Shown: positions 8,765 through 20,560 of the stretch, piece by piece | How positions within the stretch are numbered: position 1 is the stretch's first letter | Layout of the letters: the number at the start of each line of letters is the position of its first letter | Assembly (NCBI GenBank): GCA_916613615.1 | Contig: OU744727.1 | Span: forward strand, 22,038,777-22,102,776 | Direction: 5' to 3' | Source of the DNA: Steromphala cineraria | Lineage: Eukaryota > Mollusca > Gastropoda > Trochida > Trochidae | DNA: 64,000 nt | Translations under genes and position numbers: made by a program | Notes under the pieces: generated by a model | What the model was told of the DNA's origin: nothing | What the model saw: the letters and a program-made list of their open reading frames with translations, nothing else | Databases searched by the model: none

Positions 8765-9745
8765 ACAACAATGCAATTATTTGATAATATAATCTCTTAG
8801 CACTGATAACACATTCTCCCTGACCAAACATCATGCTAGAGACTTTGCAATCATATGAGACTCACATCTCATGAATTGATACTTTTGATTTATCCGTATC
8901 TAATATTACACTTGATTCAAAAGATGGAGATAAACTCACATTTCCTTAATTTTTAATAAATCCATATTTAGATATCACAACATCCTTATTGATACCTCGA
9001 GTACAAACAATAATCTGTTCCTAATCATATCGGTCTCATACCTATTCGTCGAATGTCTAGTTTTAGGATAGAAAAATCCATTTGACGGATCGGCACTGTG
9101 ATTTTAGTTGTTAATTGGCCTACATAACGTTGGAACGTATGCAATTAATATCATAAGGGACTATCAAATAACTATGGTAATTTATTGTCTCTGATGAAAT
9201 ATAAGACATATTACATTTTTGTTTCTTTTACTGAAACCTCTTTTATAATAAACAATTGAAGATATTAAAAGCCCACTGAAGCAGATATGTCTAGATCTAG
9301 ACTCTCTTCACTAGTGTATACTAGTGTGTATTTTAACATATATTTTGGCAGAACTAAATGGCGTCTTTTAGCTTTTGAGGTAGTACAAATTGTTTTTTCC
9401 CTCATATCGTAATTTCCTATATTCATAAGTTACGTTCCTAAAAAACCTTTCATAAACGGCTATCTTATAATAGTAATCTCATTAAAACAATTGATATTTC
9501 AATTGACAAAATTGCCTTTCTGTTTAACATTTACTTTAAACATATCAAAGTCATGATTCTCTGTGACTAACTTACGTAAATACTTTAATTTACACATCAA
9601 GGCAAACACTGACTCCAGAAACTGAAAATATTTATTTAAACTATCTTTCAATAATTTCACATATCAATCCAGTGAGGTAATAAAAACAAATTGGAAAAAA
9701 ATCTCAAACACCAGGAGTAACATAATACAATATGATATAATACCC
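8765..9745 (+). repeat. dispersed repeat, copy A (inverted relative to 56140-58200)
   Basis: The stretch matches the reverse complement of 56140-58200 in the same order. Anchor matches: 8770-9000 with 57960-58190 (shared AGATGGAGATAAACTC); 9140-9370 with 56460-56660 (shared CACTAGTGTATAC and CCCACTGAAGCA); 9420-9740 with 56180-56400 (shared CTGACTCCAGAAACTGAAAA). No coding potential is visible. It looks like an old non-coding mobile element; ends are approximate. Confidence 0.75.
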
Positions 9746-11457
9746 AAGTTCTGGTCGCAGGTCGCCACGACCATACTGGTTTAAGAGATCAGTCTAGCTT
9801 GCGTAGGGTCTTGCGTTTGTGTACTTTTCAAAGCTTATAACAGGGATCACTATCAAAACATAGTGGATCTAATTATAGAGACTGTCAATGTCACCTTCAG
9901 AGCGTAATACAATCGAAGTCATTGAGTTGTAGTGCATTGTTAATGTTGAAAGTTGGTAGCTTTCTAAGGTAGGTACTTTTCATTAATTTTTTGTTTAAAA
10001 TAATTTAATTTCCTTTCGTTTTAAGATTTATGTCTGCAATTATCGTGGTAAAACTCGATTCAATATTTTTTCCTACTTAGGACTTCCTGTGTAGGATTTA
10101 ATTCGTATTTGATATTGCAGGTTTGTGTTTGTTCATTGGTGTTTGCTTGCATTGTGTCTTTATTATTTCTATTTTATATCATGACGTTAGTATTACATAA
10201 TATTTAAATATGTAATGATAATGAATGAATTTATTGAAATTGTTGTTAAAAGTTCGATGGTCATAAATGGGATATTATGTACTCCGCCTTTGAATGGTAT
10301 AACGAGTTTATCTTACCGAATATAAACGCATATAATATGAAGATAAAAAGTAAGAAAAAAGTAAGTTTACTGTATTTTGTTCAAAGCTTATCGGTTGATC
10401 AAAAGTAACCAGCTTTATCATGTGTTCGAGGTAACACACATTGTACATTTCAAGACACTCAATCTGCACGCTTTTTTCATGCTTTTTATGTGCCGGGGTA
10501 TACATGATTTATCGTCCCGCTGAAGAGGGTGATATCAGTCTTTATCGTGGGTCACGTCGACCAATCAGAGATCGAGATTCTTACATGAGGTAGGATAAGT
10601 GTATTTGTTTCTTACTGAAATGGGTCATGTAAACAAATTATAACATAATTATATTGTTGTATATTAATATATTTTGTACAATTCAAGTTGGAACAAACAC
10701 TTCAAGTCGAAAAAGCAATTTCCAAAGGTATAATAATCTGGTCTGAACTAGATATTGTTACTAAGCTTTTTGATTCATGTGATTCTTTACTTGTCGAAGT
10801 TACGAAGCCACATCTTTACAAAAATTTAAAAATGATGATAAACAGAACTGTGTCTCAAATTACTTTATTGCGCTATTTGTCAAAATAATTAATGATGCCC
10901 CAATCTCGGAAGAATCTATCTGAATGCAGATAACTATCATCGCGACATATCTGTAAAATACATCTTTATTCAAATATTTTTTAAATTTCTATATGCAATG
11001 ATATCGCATTAAGACGGTGTTACAACGTAATCACTTAACAAACAACAATATTCTAAAAACTGTACACTAATTTATAAGCAAAAGTAACGATTTTCTTGTA
11101 AAAGATTATCACTCATTTGTGACATATTTCTTAGTATTTGTAATATAAATTGACCTTAGGCTTCTCCAACGACAATTGGTTTAACAAATTCCAAACTGCT
11201 TTGATATTAAAGATGGAATTTTATTTTTTTTTCTCAGTTTTTCTGATTTTATTGTATCTAAGAGCTGTCTCAAATAAGCCTCGTGGATTGATATACAAAC
11301 CTTATTCCATTTTGTGAATTATGATGTGTTCAAACAAGGACTAGACAATTTCGAACCGTACATTTAGTTATTTGCTATTGCCCGCTTTTCGATCAGTTGT
11401 TGCTTTCGGAGGAAGCGCTAATCTATCTTTTATTCTAAACCGAACATTCATAGATAA
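9746..11457. other. intergenic, nothing recognised
   Basis: AT-rich DNA with only short open frames (for example 10688-10888) that show no motif or splice context. Confidence 0.5.
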
Positions 11458-12975
11458 TATACTATACACAAAAAGAAACGCATAGCTGGATATTTCAAGG
11501 TGTGGTTACAGTCAATTTTGAATTGACACTGTCTTTTAGTAAATGCGTATAACAAACTGAAATTTCTCACTGAGATAACAGGATCATTGCTCTTTATGAT
11601 ATCATACACGCCATATGACTTTAACTTCCTTTAGCTAATCAGAGGTCACTTGAATGTCATTGTCTGTTTTTACCACCACGTGAACGCTTAACAATTTTCA
11701 AACGCCTTGGCATAGACTGTATAAGTCGCTACATTGATGATTGGATTATGGTCTCCAACTTGTCCTGCATAAACTGAGCCAGGTTTGGAAGCATTTGACG
11801 TAAACGTTAACGCTGCCAGAGAGGTCAATCCAGTTCATCTCAAAAGTGTTCAATCAGGTTAAGATCCTGATTACGTAAGTGATAGGGGATCCCATTGATG
11901 TTGTAACATGTCAGAAATGATCTTGTGACACCAACAGTATGTGCTCTTTCGATGTAGTGGACAACGTTACGACGCTACGTCATTTATCGGAAGCACGTGT
12001 CGTTTGATGGTAGTGTGTTATGAACATAAGCCCATTAGACTGCCTTGAAAATGAATGAAACCAGAAAGAAATGTGTAGCATATGGCCGCCCACATCATCA
12101 GGTTACCCTTTCCAAAATCTAACGACTTGAATTTGGCAGTTTGGAGCGTATCTTTCATTTGTACACGTCCGTATACCCAATTCTCCTCTTTGCAAAAGAA
12201 ATCCTGTTGCATCTCTAAGACTTACACATTTCCCATGTCTTAGGTCCCAGACCTGAACGTTGTTACAGCACAGAACACGTTGCGAGCGATTATGACGTCA
12301 TAACATATTGCCAAAGTAGCGTCTCCTGACTCTCGACCGATCTGTTGCAAACGACTCCGTATTGTTTGTGGCGAAATTCTGTGTACTATAGGCACCCTGT
12401 CAGCTGTGTACACAGCATTGACAATGCAGTAACATGGATGAAGGAACCAAATTTAGCGATCTTGACAATCTGTGATGACCCAAGGTGTTCCAGAATGTGG
12501 ACAATCATTGGTGGAACAATTGTTGGAAGCGTTCTAAAAGACAAGTGTTTGTGCTCTTTTAGACGTTATGACCCCTGGCAAGGAATGTTTGCGACTCTCC
12601 AGTCTGAATTTTGCCAATGGCGGTGATTCGAGTTGCAGTGCCAAAACGTGGAATTTGCATTTACTCTTCATATGGTAAAACTTCTATTGCAATTCATGAT
12701 CGGTGAAAGCCTTTTGTGGAAAATGTGAATACACGCATGTTTCCAATAGTTTCAACTTTCAAAGTGCTTATGGTTCCGTTTTGCGATGTTTTTTTCAAAA
12801 ACGCGTTCAAATTCACAATTTTGAAATCAGTGACAGTTTCGAACATTCAAAATTGTCACAATCAAAATGTTTCTACAACCAAATGTGTTTCACAGTTTTT
12901 ATGGACATATTTCGTTTTGAAAACTCATTTATCCGGAAAACATTCACCTATGCGTTTCTTTTTTTGTATAGTATA
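11458..12975 (-). mobile_element. decayed Tc1/mariner-type DNA transposon
   Basis: Terminal inverted repeats of about 28 bp: the left end reads TATACTATACACAAAAAG... and the right end, complemented, is nearly the same, both running into AAACGCATAG. TA dinucleotides flank, as expected of Tc1/mariner. The inside holds a broken transposase read on the minus strand. Confidence 0.85.
11640..12640 (-). pseudogene. Tc1-like transposase relic
   Basis: Read on the minus strand with stops and frameshifts. Near 12350 there is a helix-turn-helix-like piece (ISPQTIRSRLQQ), near 12070-12110 a strand resembling the MVWG/MMWAAI core, and near 11700-11880 a C-terminal part resembling NxDLNxIEHxxDEL followed by RLIQSMPRRL. 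These are familiar Tc1 transposase landmarks. Not functional as it stands. Confidence 0.75.
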
Positions 12976-13623
12976 TAATGTTGCTAAAGTGTACAACAAG
13001 TAGTGAATTGCGTCAAATTATGTGATTCCTCTTGCTGTATTCATTGCTATTTTTCTTGAATATGAATTATTGGCGGTAAAAAGCAAAAGTTTCAACATAT
13101 TTCACGGCGTCAAGGATACATAAACACAAATATAAACTTCGTGAATGTACTTGCTGTAAAACTAGGTCTTTTTACAGTTGATTTTTCCCAAAAGTAAGCG
13201 GAATAACGAGAATATGGCTTTCTAAGACAAATTTGAATTACTGGAAATTTAAGATCATACATTTCTGAGATTTAGCAAATCTTTGACAAAAAAAATATAG
13301 AAGAAAGTTAAATATGAATGTGTAATTTTAAACACTGTTATAAAAGTTATCATTAGAAATAGACAATTAGAAATATTTTGAATTATTATGATCCTGTCAC
13401 AAAACCTTGTCTGTATTTTGCATTTTGATTTCGTCTGAATTTGAATGAATTCGGTCAGCAAAATAATGCAAAATGCTTCCGCTTCACGCGTTTAAAATTA
13501 CACAGACCCCTTACCCTTGCTTTAATCTGCTTGCACTTACTGCAATCATTCCGGTTTAAATGTTTATACAGTGCTAAATTCGTATGTCGTCGCTTGCGAA
13601 TATATTTTATATATCTCTATTAA
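12976..13623. other. intergenic, nothing recognised
   Basis: AT-rich; no gene, repeat or RNA seen. Confidence 0.5.
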
Positions 13624-14060
13624 ATCACAAGTTATGGCTAAGGTTTAAGTTTTCGAAAAATGATTGATGCGCAAAGGTCATGGTCTCGAGGTAAAAAATT
13701 ATGACCTTATCTGAAAAGTCTTATCATGATAGATGAACATGTGAACTATCAAAGGTCTATCATTATCAGATCACAAGTTATGGCCAAGATTTAAGTTTTC
13801 GAGAAATGCTTGATGCGCAAAGATCAAGGTCACAAGGTCACAAATTATGACCTCATCTGAAAGGTCTATTTATGATAGATGCACATGTGAAAATTAATAT
13901 GAAAGATCGATCTCTACCACATTACAAATTATGGCAAAGGTTAAGTTTTTGAAAAACGCCTGCTGCGCCAAGGTCAAGGTCACGAGGTCAAAACTTATAA
14001 CCTCACCTGAAAGGTCTTATCATGAAAAATGCACATCAACGGTGTACCCCAAAGCAATGA
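13624..14060 (+). repeat. three tandem ~148-bp units with AGGTCA half-sites
   Basis: Units start at 13624, 13770 and 13921, each with a near-copy of ATCACAAGTTATGGC. Each contains one or more AGGTCA-like hexamers; unit 3 reads AAGGTCAAGGTCACGAGGTCA across one stretch, and unit 2 has AAGGTCACAAGGTCA. The sequence continues into a conserved-looking flank (TCCGGAATATCC, about 14122). It resembles the tandem cores of bivalve non-autonomous elements from memory. Confidence 0.8.
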
Positions 14061-14164
14061 AAAGTTATGAGCAATTTGTTTGTGGCAAACAGACAGATGG
14101 ACAAGGCAAAAACAATATACCTCCGGAATATCCATTTCGGGGCATAAAACATGTTTCTGATTAT

Positions 14165-14250
14165 CTGGCGGGATTCTAACCCAGGTCCTCTTGTCGAAAG
14201 TCGATGTCGCAGTCGAAAGCGTTATCTGCTGAGCAAAGCAAGCCTGATAA
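14165..14250 (-). repeat. tRNA-derived SINE head (fragment)
   Basis: Minus strand carries an A-box-like TTTGCTCAGCAGATAACGC and a B-box-like GGTTAGAATCC at tRNA spacing. The arms do not form a good cloverleaf, so this is a SINE head or tRNA relic rather than a tRNA gene. Confidence 0.5.
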
Positions 14251-14958
14251 TAAAATAAGTATTGAACCAAAGTTATACATGTATGCCATATTCTAAATAT
14301 AGCATGCGACATTTTCGGTGGCTCTGATTATCAATACATGTTTTCAAAGTGTGACTTGTAACGTGTAATGCTCTACCTATTAGTAAACATTAGTCTTATT
14401 TCAATGTCACAGAATTTAAAATTACAGATTCATTACTTTTGATTCGCCGGGCGAGCCCAAAGTGAAGTTTAATCACGTGGGTTAAAAAAGTTGATTATGC
14501 GATTATTATATGCGAAATAATGCTCTTATCTAGTATAAATGCAGACTCGTCTTCATATGAAGTTGGTTTCGATTGAGTTCATGACCATTTATCAGCGTCT
14601 TGAATAGAGAAGATTATAACTCATTTAATATGACATTTGAAGCGAAATCAGATTTCACAATTTAATGTTCCAAATATTTTGTATTACCAACATGGTGACC
14701 AATTGCTTTTTGCTACAGCTCTGTTCATTGGTCATTTGATTTAGATACGACATATATGATTAGCGCGGCTTCCCTTTGAAAATTTCAACATTAATATAGA
14801 GAGAATTTCAGCAAAGTTTGAGAAAAATCAACACATTCTTACTTGATGCCTTTTTTGCACCAAGCAATAAGCTACCGAGGGCTACACGAGCGAATCGGTA
14901 TTCAATGGGGCTCACTTGATTTGCAACCCGACTGTTGTAGGTCCGAGCTCCCATGAAC
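14251..14958. other. intergenic, nothing recognised
   Basis: No gene, RNA or clear repeat seen. Confidence 0.45.
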
Positions 14959-15320
14959 GCATGCATATACGACTTATTCACGATTCAATATGATTCCATA
15001 CGACTTAATAGGACTCAGATACGAGCAACACGACTCTTTGACGACTCAATACGACGTCAATGGAATTTCTGGAATTTCCGGTTGAAAAGTACGAACCACG
15101 CCGGACTTAAAAAGTCGGGAGTGGGTTTTTGAACATGTTCAAAAACCCACTCCCGACAAAATTTGACATCCCGACTCTTCCAGACTCATACAGACCCATA
15201 CAGACTCAACTACGCTCAGAGGCGACTAAAGAGGACTCAGAGACGCTTAATTACGAGTCAATGACGACATTTGGCCTATTTTCAGTCGGCAACGGCTCGT
15301 AGCTCAGCGAAATGGGGGTA
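14959..15320 (+). repeat. direct-repeat copy 1 of a palindrome-bearing element
   Basis: About 360 bp, nearly identical to 16046-16392. It contains a perfect 44-bp palindrome (15114-15157) and ends GAAATGGGGGTA at 15320, the same end as the neighbouring TIR element. It is probably the right part of a second, 5'-truncated copy. Only 13 bp separate it from the next copy. Confidence 0.8.
15114..15157. repeat. perfect 44-bp palindrome, copy 1
   Basis: The 22-bp half beginning GTCGGGAGTGGGTTTTTG is followed without spacer by its exact reverse complement. An identical copy lies at 16186-16229. Confidence 0.95.
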
Positions 15321-15357
15321 TAACATAAACTAATACCCCCATTTCACTGAGCTACGA
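15297..15357. repeat. 24-bp inverted repeat with 13-bp spacer where two element copies abut
   Basis: Arms 15297-15320 and 15334-15357 match with one mismatch (core TAGCTCAG and AAATGGGGGTA). They are the facing ends of two adjacent element copies. Confidence 0.9.
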
Positions 15358-16392
15358 CTTTGAAAAGTGTTCAAGACTCTTCCCGACTATTTCCGACTTT
15401 TCCACTACGACTTTGTTGGCATGAGTCGGGAGCAAATAGAGGTCAAATTATGAAATTTGATATTTCTACGAGTTACTAACGACACTCTTAAGAGTTACCT
15501 ACGACATACACGACTGACATACGACACAATGAAGAGGAACTCCCGACAGACCTACGAGGAACCCCCGACAATAAACTGAGGAACTTACGACTCATCCAAA
15601 CTCAGATACGACTCACTACGACTGAGACCGACTCGTTCACGACTCACTGTCGAGTCTTTCACGACACCAAGTCACCACCACGACTCTGACAAAGACTCAT
15701 TTCCGGCTCTCTAACGACTCACTGTCGACCCACTCACGACTTGAACGACTTATTTACGACTCGTTCACGACAATGAAGACTCCTCACGACACAGAAACGT
15801 CTCACGTACGAGTCACAGACGATCCACGTACGATAAAATCGGCAATTTTAGACCGGAATCGGGCATATAAAAGGCCAACAACCGCCGACTTTTTTGTTAT
15901 GATTAGTCGGGAACGGGTCGTCACTGATCGTCTTTAATTATTGGTTAGTCGTACATGTGTTTGCACTAGTTGGAAGTGAGTCGGCATGTAAATTAGGGAA
16001 AGAACCATTCCCGACTCACACCTGACAACCACGTTTCAATCCAACTATGCACGACTTATTCACGATTCAATATGATTCCATACGACTCAATAAGACTCAG
16101 ATAGAGCAACATACGACTCAATACGACGTCAATGGAATTTCTGGAATTTCCGGTTGAAAAGTACGAACCTCGCCGGACTTAAAAAGTCGGGAGTGGGTTT
16201 TTGAACATGTTCAAAAACCCACTCCCGACAAAATTTGACCTCCCGACTCTCCCAGACTCATACAGACCCATACAGACTCAACTACGCTCAGAGGCGACTA
16301 AAGAGGACTCAGAGACGCTTAATTGCGAGTCAATGACGACATTTGGCCTATTTTCAGTCGGCAACGGCTCGTAGCTCAGTGAAATGGGGGTA
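15334..16392. mobile_element. non-autonomous TIR element, 1,059 bp, with internal CGACTC motif array
   Basis: Perfect 24-bp terminal inverted repeats at 15334-15357 and 16369-16392 (TACCCCCATTTCACTGAGCT...). No coding frame. The middle (about 15470-15850) is a degenerate series of ACGACTCA/TACGACTC-like octamers. The right third repeats 14959-15320. If TA is taken as the duplicated target, the ends are CCCCCATTT. The family is not recognised. Confidence 0.8.
16186..16229. repeat. perfect 44-bp palindrome, copy 2
   Basis: Identical to 15114-15157; perfect conservation of both arms in both copies. Confidence 0.95.
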
Positions 16393-17225
16393 TTATCTTT
16401 AGATATCAGACCGACTAAAACCCTTGTTTTGAAAAATAATTCCGCTTGATAACTTATGACCGAGTTTTGCAATAACAAATAAATGTTTCATTAAATATGA
16501 TATGTTTAAAAGCCGATAACGTCATTGCAACTGACAAAAACGCTTCTGAATTCTTTACAAACCTATAAAATTCCGGAACGTTTAAGTCGATAATTGAATA
16601 TATAAGGTAAGTGTAAAGATGGAAAAGAATTCTAAATCCACAACGATCAGTATTTCATAGTGAATTCGATAAAAGGTGTATGCATTTTATGGACATGACT
16701 GTTTAAGGTATTTATTTAAAACTCGTATTCTTTTAAACGAATCTTGGTATCCTGTGATTCTCTACGGGCAAATAGTGATCTGAGAAAACAATATAGTTAT
16801 CGGGTAAGGATAAAGGTTCTATTTCAAAGAGAAAAACATTGGATTTTCATGAAATTTCGTATCCTTTGATTTAGATCTTAGTCTAGATCGTAATGCATCA
16901 TAGGGTTATTAATTTTGCGATTTTGCGAATTAGTTATAAAAATGATAATAATGAAATAGTAGATTAGAATTTAATCATTCTGACGACAAGATTTTAACAA
17001 ACATACTGCGTTCATGTTGATGTTACAAATCAAGTGTACCCAAACCAAAGAAAGCGATGATGTTTGAACCTTTAATCTGAAATCTTAAATTGAAAGCACG
17101 ATAGTGACCAGTTGCAATCTTACTGCCGGTGGACCCGGGCATTCCGTCAGATCTTAGATGTGTGACCAATAACAACATAATATGAAAAAAGGGTTATGAT
17201 TCCAATGGGATTGAGCATATTTTTA
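16393..17225. other. intergenic, nothing recognised
   Basis: AT-rich; no gene or repeat seen. Confidence 0.5.
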
Positions 17226-17429
17226 TACCCCCGCTGCGAAGTCAGCGGGGGTATATAGCGCTCATTTCGTTCGTCTGTCCTTCCGTCCTTCCGTCCCTCC
17301 GGCCTTTTCGTCCATCCACTTTTTAATTTTCTGGAATTTATTTTTTGGGTTGTTTCCTTGGAAACGTCACCTTTTGGACCTAGTTATATAGTGTACAATT
17401 TGGACAGATTTTCTCACAAACTCTAACAC

Positions 17430-17895
17430 TAACATCACTTGAACAACACAATATGTGTTTTTCCACTTTTCCGTGGCAAGCGTGTTTAAAAGGATGACAA
17501 ACAAGAAAACTTTTGGTTTTTCTTCGATATTTACTGCGGGGAATTTTCACCAGAAGTTTACATACAAGATGGCATCCACAGGCGAGAGCAGTCGGGAAGT
17601 ATGTCCTGTCGTAGCTTGACTCCGAGCCTGTCTGCCAGTTAAGGAACATGCACGAATATTTAAGGATTGCAAAGAGATGGACACTGATAGTCAAATTACA
17701 GAACGTTTACATAATGGCTGTCAGGGAATGTCCAGATAAGGAATGGCAGATGTTCTCAACATTGGGCGGCCTAGTGCATTGATATTCATGGCGAGGGATG
17801 CTGAGAACGCCGTCCTTTGATGAAATTTCACTTTGTGGGAGTCAGTTTTGAAACAATAATTAGTTTGATGAATGTCAAATTTTGGCACCGTCACA
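17430..17895 (+). repeat. ~465-bp direct duplication, copy 1
   Basis: Near-identical to 19402-19867 with a few small indels (shared TAACATCACTTGAAC start and GTCAAATTTTGGCAC end). Open frames in it are carried in both copies. Confidence 0.88.
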
Positions 17896-18090
17896 GATTC
17901 CGCTGCCCCCGGTGAGACTCTTCCTCGAGTCTCTGAGTAATGTTTGTCCTGCGACGTCGGGTCTGTCTGTCTGTCTGTCTATACTGATAAGTCGCGTACA
18001 GCACCAGTTGGACGGGTTACATCAGAATCTGCCGGGGTGTTGATGGGCATGGCATGTGGTCAACTTGAGAAGATTGATGACTGTCATGCA

Positions 18091-18930
18091 TTATCGCCAA
18101 TGGTGATTGTTGTGTGGATAATTTAGATAACTTTGATACTGTTGGCATCTTGATTCCAAACTTCGAACAGTTGAATTGAGTTTTGCAATGTGTTGCTTCT
18201 GTCCCATTATAACACCTACTTGGACCGAATTTACAACCTGAAGATCTTGAAGTTTCGTTTTAAAACCTTCTATGTCCGATTCTATTAACTCAATAGTTGA
18301 CCTGAATTGAATCTTTGTTGTATCAAATAGAAGTATTAACTCTTCGTGTTCTTCTTCAAGCAAGGAGAACTTTTCTGTTAACTTTTCAATAGCATCGGTT
18401 AGCGGACCGGTTGTGCTTACGCAGTCCAAAAATGCTCTAACTCCTATGTTCGAAAAGGGTAATTGTCTCGCCAAATATTTCCTTACATGAAAGTCTGATT
18501 TTCGAATAGAGTCCCGTTCGTTTCCCTTTGGAGATTTGGTATTTCGTTTTTGAAGTGAATTTCGATTTAGTTTTTGAGTTTGGACTTTGTTTTGATTTCG
18601 ATTCTGAATATGAATATAATTTACGGCAGAAGCATGACATTGAGAGGTAGGTTTCTCACAGGAATTCTTTGGGCATTTTGTGTGAATTTGGGATATTGAT
18701 AATAGATAGGGGCATCAAAACAACAAATATCCAAATGACCAACCTGACCACACAAAAAGCAGTTTTTTGTAATTAGCATGACAGTCAACTTCCTGATGAG
18801 AAGACCACTTACCACATCGCCGACAGCGGTGATCTTGATGTAGATCCGAGCACGGTTGTGTCCACTGACGTCGCTGGTCTCTCATCCTCCAGTGAGCTGG
18901 GAGGAAGAGTGTCATTTCTGCTCCTCTGTG
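18091..18930 (-). pseudogene. broken gag-like relic with two zinc knuckles
   Basis: On the minus strand, reading toward lower coordinates: a CX2CX5HX4C motif (CRRCGKWSSHQEVDC, about 18790-18835), a frameshift, a CX2CX4HX4C knuckle (CFLCGQVGHLDICC, about 18720-18765), then a K/S-rich stretch and a 127-residue coiled-coil-like frame (18091-18474). Two knuckles suggest retroelement gag ancestry. Frames are broken, so it is not expressed as one protein. Confidence 0.5.
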
Positions 18931-18950
18931 TTGGTCGGGAAGATCCTTGA
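18822..18950 (+). repeat. 129-bp direct duplication, copy 1
   Basis: Matches 19118-19246 base for base except for a few substitutions. Confidence 0.9.
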
Positions 18951-19117
18951 ACTACACAATTCATGTATGTATGTTTCCACTTTTCTGTGGCAAGCGTGTT
19001 TAAAAGGATGACAAACAAGAAGACTTGGGTTTTTCTTCTATAATCGAGTTGGAAAGCCATTACCGAAATTTTGTAAATTTTATTTTTGACAGAGTTATGG
19101 CCCTTGATTCTGAAATT

Positions 19118-19246
19118 GACAGCGGTGATCTTGATGTAGATCCGAGCACGGTTGTGTCCACTGACGTCGCTGGTCTCTCATCCTCCAGTGAGTTGGGAGG
19201 AAGAGTGTCATTTCTGGTCCTCTGTGTTGGTCGGGAAGATCCTTGA
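19118..19246 (+). repeat. 129-bp direct duplication, copy 2
   Basis: Second copy of 18822-18950, in the same orientation and of the same length. Confidence 0.9.
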
Positions 19247-19401
19247 CTCTGCCGGAGGTTGAACTTCTTTGGGGATGATGAAACAAGTTGTAGTTTCTCC
19301 AAGAAGTCCTTGTTCTCTTCTCACAGCAGGGGGCACTCCACCAGGTACCGGAATACCACTTAACTTTAAGAAAAGCTAAGTACCTCTGTTCAAACACCAG
19401 T

Positions 19402-19867
19402 TAACATCACTTGAACTACACAATACATGTGTTTTTCCTCTTTTCCGTGGCAAGCGTGTTTAAAAGGATGACAAACAAGAAGACTTTTGGTTTTTCTTCT
19501 ATATTTACTGCGGGGGATTTTCACCAGAAGTTTTACAAACAAGATGGCGTCCACAGGCGAGAGCAGTCGGGAAGTATTCCTGTCGTAGCTTGACTCCGAG
19601 CCTGTCTGCCAGTTAAGGAACATGCACGAATATTTAAGGATTGCAAAGAGATGGACACTGAGAGTCAAATTACAGAACGTTTACATAATGGCTGTCAGGG
19701 AATGTCCATATAAGGAATGACAGATGTTCTCAACATGGGGCGGCCTAGTGCATTGATATTCATGGCGAGGGATGCTGAGAACGCCGTCCTTTGATGAAAT
19801 TTCACTTTGTGGGAGTCAGTTTTGAAACAATAATTAGTTTGATGAATGTCAAATTTTGGCACTGTCA
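19402..19867 (+). repeat. ~465-bp direct duplication, copy 2
   Basis: Second copy of 17430-17895, about 1.97 kb downstream in the same orientation. Confidence 0.88.
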
Positions 19868-19979
19868 CAACACCAAAATGAGTGAAACGGTTATTGGTGC
19901 TCCTGATGATACTCTTAATCGAGTTGGAAAGCCATTACCTAAATTTTATTTTTGACAGAGTTATGGCCCTTGATTCTTG

Positions 19980-20153
19980 CAAAGAACCTATCCTCCAATT
20001 TAAAATTGCACTTTATATATTCACCATGTTTTAGTATTACGCAAATCATTTTGTAAATAGCCTTATATATTTTATAATGTCTTATGAGAAGTATGTAACC
20101 CGACTGTATACGGGCCTATGGTCTTTCGTACAATAAACATTGTTTTATTGATT
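19980..20153 (+). mobile_element. short retroposed insertion within a tandem unit
   Basis: The unit reads ...CCCTTGATTCT and then breaks into unrelated sequence ending in ATGTAACCCGACTG...CAATAAACATTG, after which the unit resumes at TTGATTCTGAAATTG. The flanking TTGATTCT may be a target-site duplication. It looks like a 5'-truncated LINE or SINE tail. Confidence 0.5.
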
Positions 20154-20560
20154 GATTCTGAAATTGGACTTGGAGCGAGTAACAGGTCTGATGCTCCAAT
20201 GGGGACAGATTTGCTCAGAAACTTTAACACCTAGGTAAATGAAATTTTGGTTATGGCTACACCTGATGATACTTATAATCGGGTTGGAAAGTTATTTCCG
20301 TAATTTTATTTTTGACAGAGTTATGGCCCTTGATTCTGAAATTGAACTTGGGCGAATAACAGGTCAGATGCCCCATGGGGAAGATTTGCTCAGAAACAAT
20401 AACACCTAAGTATATGAAATTTTGGTTATGGATACACCTGATGATGTTCTTGATCAAGTTCAATTATTTATAATAGAGTTATGGCCCTTAATTGCGCAAT
20501 TTGACTTGGAGCGATGAACAGGTCTGATGCTGCAATGGGGACAGATTTCCGCAGAAACTA
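20154..20560 (+). repeat. ~170-bp tandem units (satellite-like)
   Basis: Recurring landmarks GAGTTATGGCCCTT, AACAGGTC(T/A)GATG and TTTGGTTATGG.TACACCTGATGAT at about 165-175 bp intervals; diverged copies also start near 19090 and 19900. This resembles bivalve ~160-bp element cores from memory. Confidence 0.7.

Noticed and set aside
12703..13003. Two overlapping short plus-strand frames
   Set aside because: They lie inside the Tc1-like element, cross its right TIR and are antisense to the transposase relic.
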